This document shows positions 5,471 through 7,925 of a DNA stretch of 7,925 bases, one piece after another (position 1 is the stretch's first letter; every line of letters starts with the position of its first letter). Origin of the DNA: Sphingomonadaceae bacterium (GTDB lineage: Bacteria > Pseudomonadota > Alphaproteobacteria > Sphingomonadales > Sphingomonadaceae); assembly GCA_947451875.1 (NCBI GenBank), contig CANGBE010000059.1, positions 1 to 7,925 on the forward strand, given 5' to 3'. The position numbers were made by a program, and so were the translations under genes. Below the pieces are notes generated by a model. That model ran no database searches and was not told where the DNA came from. It worked only from the letters and a program-made list of their open reading frames with translations.

Positions 5471-6018
5471 GGGGCTTTGGGCTTTGTTGGCCGCCATGCG
5501 CTTGCCAGCCGCTGCGCTTCCGCGATTTGGGCGGGTGTCATCTCGGAGGCGACTATGTCGCGGTTCTTCGCGGCAGACGCATCTCCTGACGTTGCGCCGA
5601 GGTTGAACCACTTAAGTGCCTGCACGTAGTCCTGTGGGACGCCTTGGCCTTTGGCGTACATTACGCCGAGGTTGGACTGCGCCAGGGCATCACCTTGGTC
5701 TGCAGCCTTGCGGTACCAGCCAGCAGCGGCAGCGTAGTCCTGCGTTACGCCTTGGCCGTTGTCGTACATCACGCCGAGGTTGTACTGCGCTTCGGTGATC
5801 CCTGCTTCAGCCATAGCCGTCAGAGCGGGGACATCTCTCCGAACGTATGCCGCCCAAGGCGTATCGGCTTGCGCCGCTGCCGGTTCTGGGGCTGAGTTCA
5901 CCTCCTTCGCCGGAGCAGCCGCTGCAGCGCTAAAACAGCAGCTAGCGACGACAAGTGCAGTTGCGGCTATCGTTGGTTTGTAGGTCAGGGTGGCGATCCG
6001 ACGTAGCAAGGGCAACAC
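5467..6018 (-). CDS. Exported Sel1-repeat (TPR-like) protein
   Basis: A 183-residue protein. A hydrophobic signal segment (residues about 15-35) ends in VASCC and an alanine run; V24-A25-S26-C27 could be a lipobox, otherwise cleavage falls after the alanines. Two 36-residue Sel1 repeats follow at about 76-111 and 112-147, each with the core NLGVMYxxGQGVxQDYxxA. The DNA of the two repeats is closely similar at 108-bp spacing (from 5641 and 5749), so this is a recent tandem duplication or constrained repeat. The tail reads MTPAQIAEAQRLASAW, common after Sel1 arrays. Known role of Sel1 repeats: protein-protein scaffolds. The GTG start at 6018 lacks a ribosome-binding site and the first residues overlap the divergent winged-helix frame by 29 bp, so the original start may have been lost at a junction near 6000. 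It is coupled by ATGA to the nuclease gene. Confidence 0.82.
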   Translation of the reverse strand: MLPLLRRIATLTYKPTIAATALVVASCCFSAAAAAPAKEVNSAPEPAAAQADTPWAAYVRRDVPALTAMAEAGITEAQYNLGVMYDNGQGVTQDYAAAAGWYRKAADQGDALAQSNLGVMYAKGQGVPQDYVQALKWFNLGATSGDASAAKNRDIVASEMTPAQIAEAQRLASAWRPTKPKAP

Positions 6019-6382
6019 GCGTGATCAGGGCCAGTTCGGCCGGTTTAAGCTTGATCCCAACGCCCGCTGTGCCTGGCTTGATGGCCGCTGTCTTGATCTG
6101 ACCCGCAACGAATACCGACTGCTGCGGCTGTTTTTGCTCCAACAGGGTGCGCTGGTCTCCGCCGAGGAAATCCGAAGCGAACTGAATGCCGGCAAGCAGG
6201 ACGTGAGCCACAACGCGATCGAAGTGCAGATTGCCAGACTGCGGAAAAAACTGGGCGCTGATATGATCCGCACCGTTCGCAATATGGGCTATCGCATCGA
6301 TCAAGCTGCGCCTGAGGGTTTAGAGTCAGCCACCTGCATGGAGCCATGTTTGTCGCCGTCTTCAGTTGATTGTGGCTTCTAG
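5990..6382 (+). CDS. Orphan OmpR/PhoB-type winged-helix domain (truncated response regulator)
   Basis: A 130-residue frame containing a complete Trans_reg_C winged helix at about residues 15-104: the N-terminal beta sheet (FGRFKLDPNARCAWLDGRCL), LTRNEYRLLRLFL as helix 1, recognition helix NAIEVQIARLRKKLG and wing RTVRNMGYRID. In full-length response regulators a receiver domain of about 120 residues precedes this; here it is absent, and the DNA just upstream belongs to the divergent Sel1 gene. The GTG start at 5990 (TAGG at 5981-5984) is the best available but may be fortuitous. The C-terminal 26 residues after the wing look non-homologous. Without a receiver it cannot be phosphorylated; it is either a gene remnant at an island border or a free DNA-binding domain. 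No sensor kinase is seen in the window. Confidence 0.7.
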   Translation: MAIRRSKGNTRDQGQFGRFKLDPNARCAWLDGRCLDLTRNEYRLLRLFLLQQGALVSAEEIRSELNAGKQDVSHNAIEVQIARLRKKLGADMIRTVRNMGYRIDQAAPEGLESATCMEPCLSPSSVDCGF

Positions 6383-6416
6383 CCGGGACGAAAAAATGGT
6401 GATGGAGCGCTGGCGC

Positions 6417-6440
6417 GCAGGCCGGTTCGGCCCGGACTGC
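6417..6440. other. Hairpin candidate upstream of peroxiredoxin gene
   Basis: GCAG-G-CCGG (6417-6425), loop TTCGGC, then CCGG-A-CTGC (6432-6440): two 4-bp stem blocks around a G/A mismatch. It lies between the winged-helix gene and the peroxiredoxin gene. No T run follows, so a terminator is only possible, not shown. Confidence 0.25.
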
Positions 6441-6500
6441 GTAGTGGACGATCGTGCTCCCATTTGTGCGGGGTTTGATCTTTGGGTAATGGGGATCAGT

Positions 6501-7019
6501 ATGACGCCCGCCTTCATCCGAGTAGCCGCAATCTTGTTGCTTAGCTTTGCCAGTCCGGCCTTTGCGGCGCTGGCTGTTGGTGATTCAGCGCCCAATTTTT
6601 CCGCTGATGCTGCGATGGGCAAGCAGGCCATGATCCTTTCGCTCTCTGATCTGCGCAGAAACGGAGTGGTGGTAGTGTTTTTCATCCCCTCGGCCTTTAC
6701 CGATGCCCCGGAATGCCGCGACTTTGCCGAAAAGCACGCCCAGTTCCGCGCCGTCGGGGTTAGCGTGGTGGGCATATCGCGGGATTCGACTGAAACGTTG
6801 GCGCGCTTCTCGGCCGATGAATGTGGCGGAAAATTCCCGATGGCCAGTGCCGACGAAGCGCTGGTCAACGGCTTCGATGTCAATGACGGGGCCATGTTCA
6901 ACACCCGCACCACCTATGTCATAACCCCCGAAGGCAAGATCGCCTTCGTCAACGACGACCCAGAATTCGGCAGTCATGCAAAAGCCGCACTCGCCTTCGT
7001 TGAGGCGATGAAACGCTGA
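6501..7019 (+). CDS. Exported AhpC/TSA-type peroxiredoxin with non-canonical active site
   Basis: A 172-residue protein with a signal peptide (IRVAAILLLSFASPAFA, cleavage near residue 22/23) and a thioredoxin-like peroxiredoxin fold: VGDSAPNF near 26-33, VVVVFFIPSAFT (56-67), then the strand VSVVGISRDS (87-96), C108, and the conserved arginine R136 in NTRTTYVI. Known of the family: thiol reduction of peroxides, with a peroxidatic cysteine three residues after the threonine of PxxxTxxC. Here P63 and T67 are present but that position is P70, and the nearest cysteine is C72, followed by RDF. The usual peroxidatic cysteine is therefore missing or shifted, so activity is doubtful or altered. ATG 6501 is preferred because GGGGAT (6491-6496) lies 4 bases upstream and the signal peptide starts there; upstream in-frame starts add non-signal residues. 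Convergent with the hydrolase gene. Confidence 0.85.
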   Translation: MTPAFIRVAAILLLSFASPAFAALAVGDSAPNFSADAAMGKQAMILSLSDLRRNGVVVVFFIPSAFTDAPECRDFAEKHAQFRAVGVSVVGISRDSTETLARFSADECGGKFPMASADEALVNGFDVNDGAMFNTRTTYVITPEGKIAFVNDDPEFGSHAKAALAFVEAMKR

Positions 7020-7030
7020 ACGAAGGCGAG
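6990..7030. terminator. 12-bp inverted repeat over the peroxiredoxin stop codon
   Basis: CTCGCCTTCGTT (6990-7001) and AACGAAGGCGAG (7019-7030) are perfectly complementary around a 17-base loop. The left arm codes for the last residues of the peroxiredoxin, and the right arm begins at the last base of its TGA. It sits between two convergent genes, where a bidirectional terminator is expected, but neither strand has a T run after the stem. Confidence 0.45.
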
Positions 7031-7038
7031 CCAGAGCC

Positions 7039-7925
7039 CTATTGCACGATGACGCGGACTTCCTGGAAATTGTTGAGCAGTGTCTGGTTGGCCGGGGTGA
7101 CCTGACCGTCGCGCTGGCCGCTCACGGTGAGTCGGAGGACATAAGTACCCGGCTTATCGAAGCTGATGGAGCGGCTAACGTTGATGAGCGGCAAAGGCTT
7201 GTCGAGCACCGTCATCGGGTCAGCCGTGCCGTTCACGCTCCAGCTGTACTGGACAACCTGACCCGTCTTCGGTGGCATTTCCAATTTGGCGGCAAGGCTC
7301 ACCGGCTGTTTGATCCCAACCGTAACGCGCGAAACGCCGTTGGCCGTCAGGCTCATAACCGGCTGAAGACCGCCGCGTTCGGCGGCATTGTCCGGAGGGA
7401 CAACCTGACCATTGCGGATCGTGTAGCTGGTTGAAGGCGGCGGAGTGACGCCCTTTTCTACCCATGCCATCATATCCTGCATCGATTGCTGGAAGATACC
7501 CGGCTCGCCGCCGCCAACGGCATGGCGACCGTTATCGTGCAGGTAGAAGCGCATAATCGATCTGGCCTTCGACTTGCCGATCGTCCGCTGAATCTGCTCG
7601 GCATAGCTGGCATTGAAAATCGGCCATGAAAGGTTGTCTGCCCGGCCTTCGATGACCATCACTTTGGTCTTGATCGCGCCGGTTTCATTGCGCCCGCCCA
7701 TTGTGCGGTAATTGGGCCCGAGCAGAACGCTCAGATCCTTGCGCTGGGGGTATTTGGCCGAACCATCCGCATTGCGATACTGGTCATAGCTGCGCATGCC
7801 TGGGATGATGCTGTAACGCGGGTAGTAATACATCGCGAGGATGAAGCGGTTGTTGATCCGCACCTTGCTGCCGACCTGCAAAGCGTCAAGCAAGGCTTTG
7901 CTGTTGCGGATTTGCGAGACCCCAC
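7039..7925 (-). CDS. Probable alpha/beta hydrolase with Ig/PKD-like C-terminal domain (N-terminus cut)
   Basis: The last 295 codons of a longer gene whose start lies beyond the right edge. The first part resembles the C-terminal half of an alpha/beta-hydrolase fold: a strand plus loop KVMVIEGRADNLSWP carries the likely catalytic aspartate (codon at 7638-7636), and YLHDNGRHAVGG carries the likely catalytic histidine (7524-7522); the nucleophile serine would lie upstream, outside the window. A Pro-rich joint (VTPPPSTSY) leads to a C-terminal beta-sandwich of about 100 residues ending in PGTYVLRLTVSGQRDG and QEVRVIV, typical of Ig/PKD-like folds in exported enzymes. The exact family (tannase-like, esterase, other) cannot be named. 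The stop is at 7039. It converges with the peroxiredoxin gene, with the 12-bp inverted repeat between. Confidence 0.7.
   Translation of the reverse strand, partial: GVSQIRNSKALLDALQVGSKVRINNRFILAMYYYPRYSIIPGMRSYDQYRNADGSAKYPQRKDLSVLLGPNYRTMGGRNETGAIKTKVMVIEGRADNLSWPIFNASYAEQIQRTIGKSKARSIMRFYLHDNGRHAVGGGEPGIFQQSMQDMMAWVEKGVTPPPSTSYTIRNGQVVPPDNAAERGGLQPVMSLTANGVSRVTVGIKQPVSLAAKLEMPPKTGQVVQYSWSVNGTADPMTVLDKPLPLINVSRSISFDKPGTYVLRLTVSGQRDGQVTPANQTLLNNFQEVRVIVQ

Noticed and set aside
5471..5611. Extended N-terminus of the SNase-like protein
   Set aside because: It would overlap the Sel1 gene deeply and bury the signal peptide; the ATGA overlap at 5467-5470 gives the natural start.
1..7925. tRNA or rRNA genes
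   Set aside because: I saw no cloverleaf with a CCA-type end and no rRNA-like segment on either strand; this was checked by eye only.

Overview
The window reads like an accessory region of an alphaproteobacterial chromosome or large plasmid, most likely a sphingomonad. This is inferred from the moderately GC-rich composition, frequent GTG/TTG starts and protein resemblances, not from a search. Metabolic or periplasmic genes lie at both ends, with a mobile-looking patchwork between about 1720 and 6020.

Left flank (1-1718): the 5' end of one short-chain dehydrogenase (SDR, minus strand, cut by the left edge) sits downstream of a complete HSD10-like SDR on the same strand, with a good hairpin-plus-T-run terminator between them. 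Divergent from the HSD10-like gene is a small VOC/glyoxalase-fold protein with a signal peptide. The divergent gap holds a perfect interrupted palindrome (GCGATA-CAC-TATCGC).

Middle (about 1720-4330): a ParB-domain DNA methyltransferase (minus) has lost its C-terminal half, including the SAM-binding motif, at a junction just beyond the VOC stop codon. It diverges from an XRE repressor that is translationally coupled (TTGA overlap) to an ImmA/IrrE-type zinc peptidase. Two 19-bp operator-like palindromes of the same design, 50 bp apart, bracket the divergent promoters. By analogy with ImmR/ImmA of ICEBs1, the XRE protein would repress both directions and the peptidase would relieve it. After the peptidase gene comes a 400-bp non-coding stretch with an array of ATTCCCTG repeats: three at exact 22-bp spacing, then two at 11 bp, closed by two inverted copies that can form nested hairpins.

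Middle right (4329-6018, all minus): an apparent operon of a Sel1-repeat exported protein, a small exported SNase-like nuclease (ATGA overlap) and an unrecognised 241-aa protein.

Right flank (about 5990-7925): an orphan OmpR/PhoB-type winged-helix domain without its receiver, probably another truncated gene at the island border; an exported AhpC/TSA-type peroxiredoxin whose peroxidatic cysteine position is not conserved; a 12-bp inverted repeat over its stop codon; and the C-terminal part of a probable alpha/beta hydrolase with an Ig/PKD-like tail (minus, cut by the right edge).

The most interesting signals are the paired operators of the XRE/ImmA/methyltransferase module, the phased ATTCCCTG array, and the peroxiredoxin without its usual catalytic cysteine.
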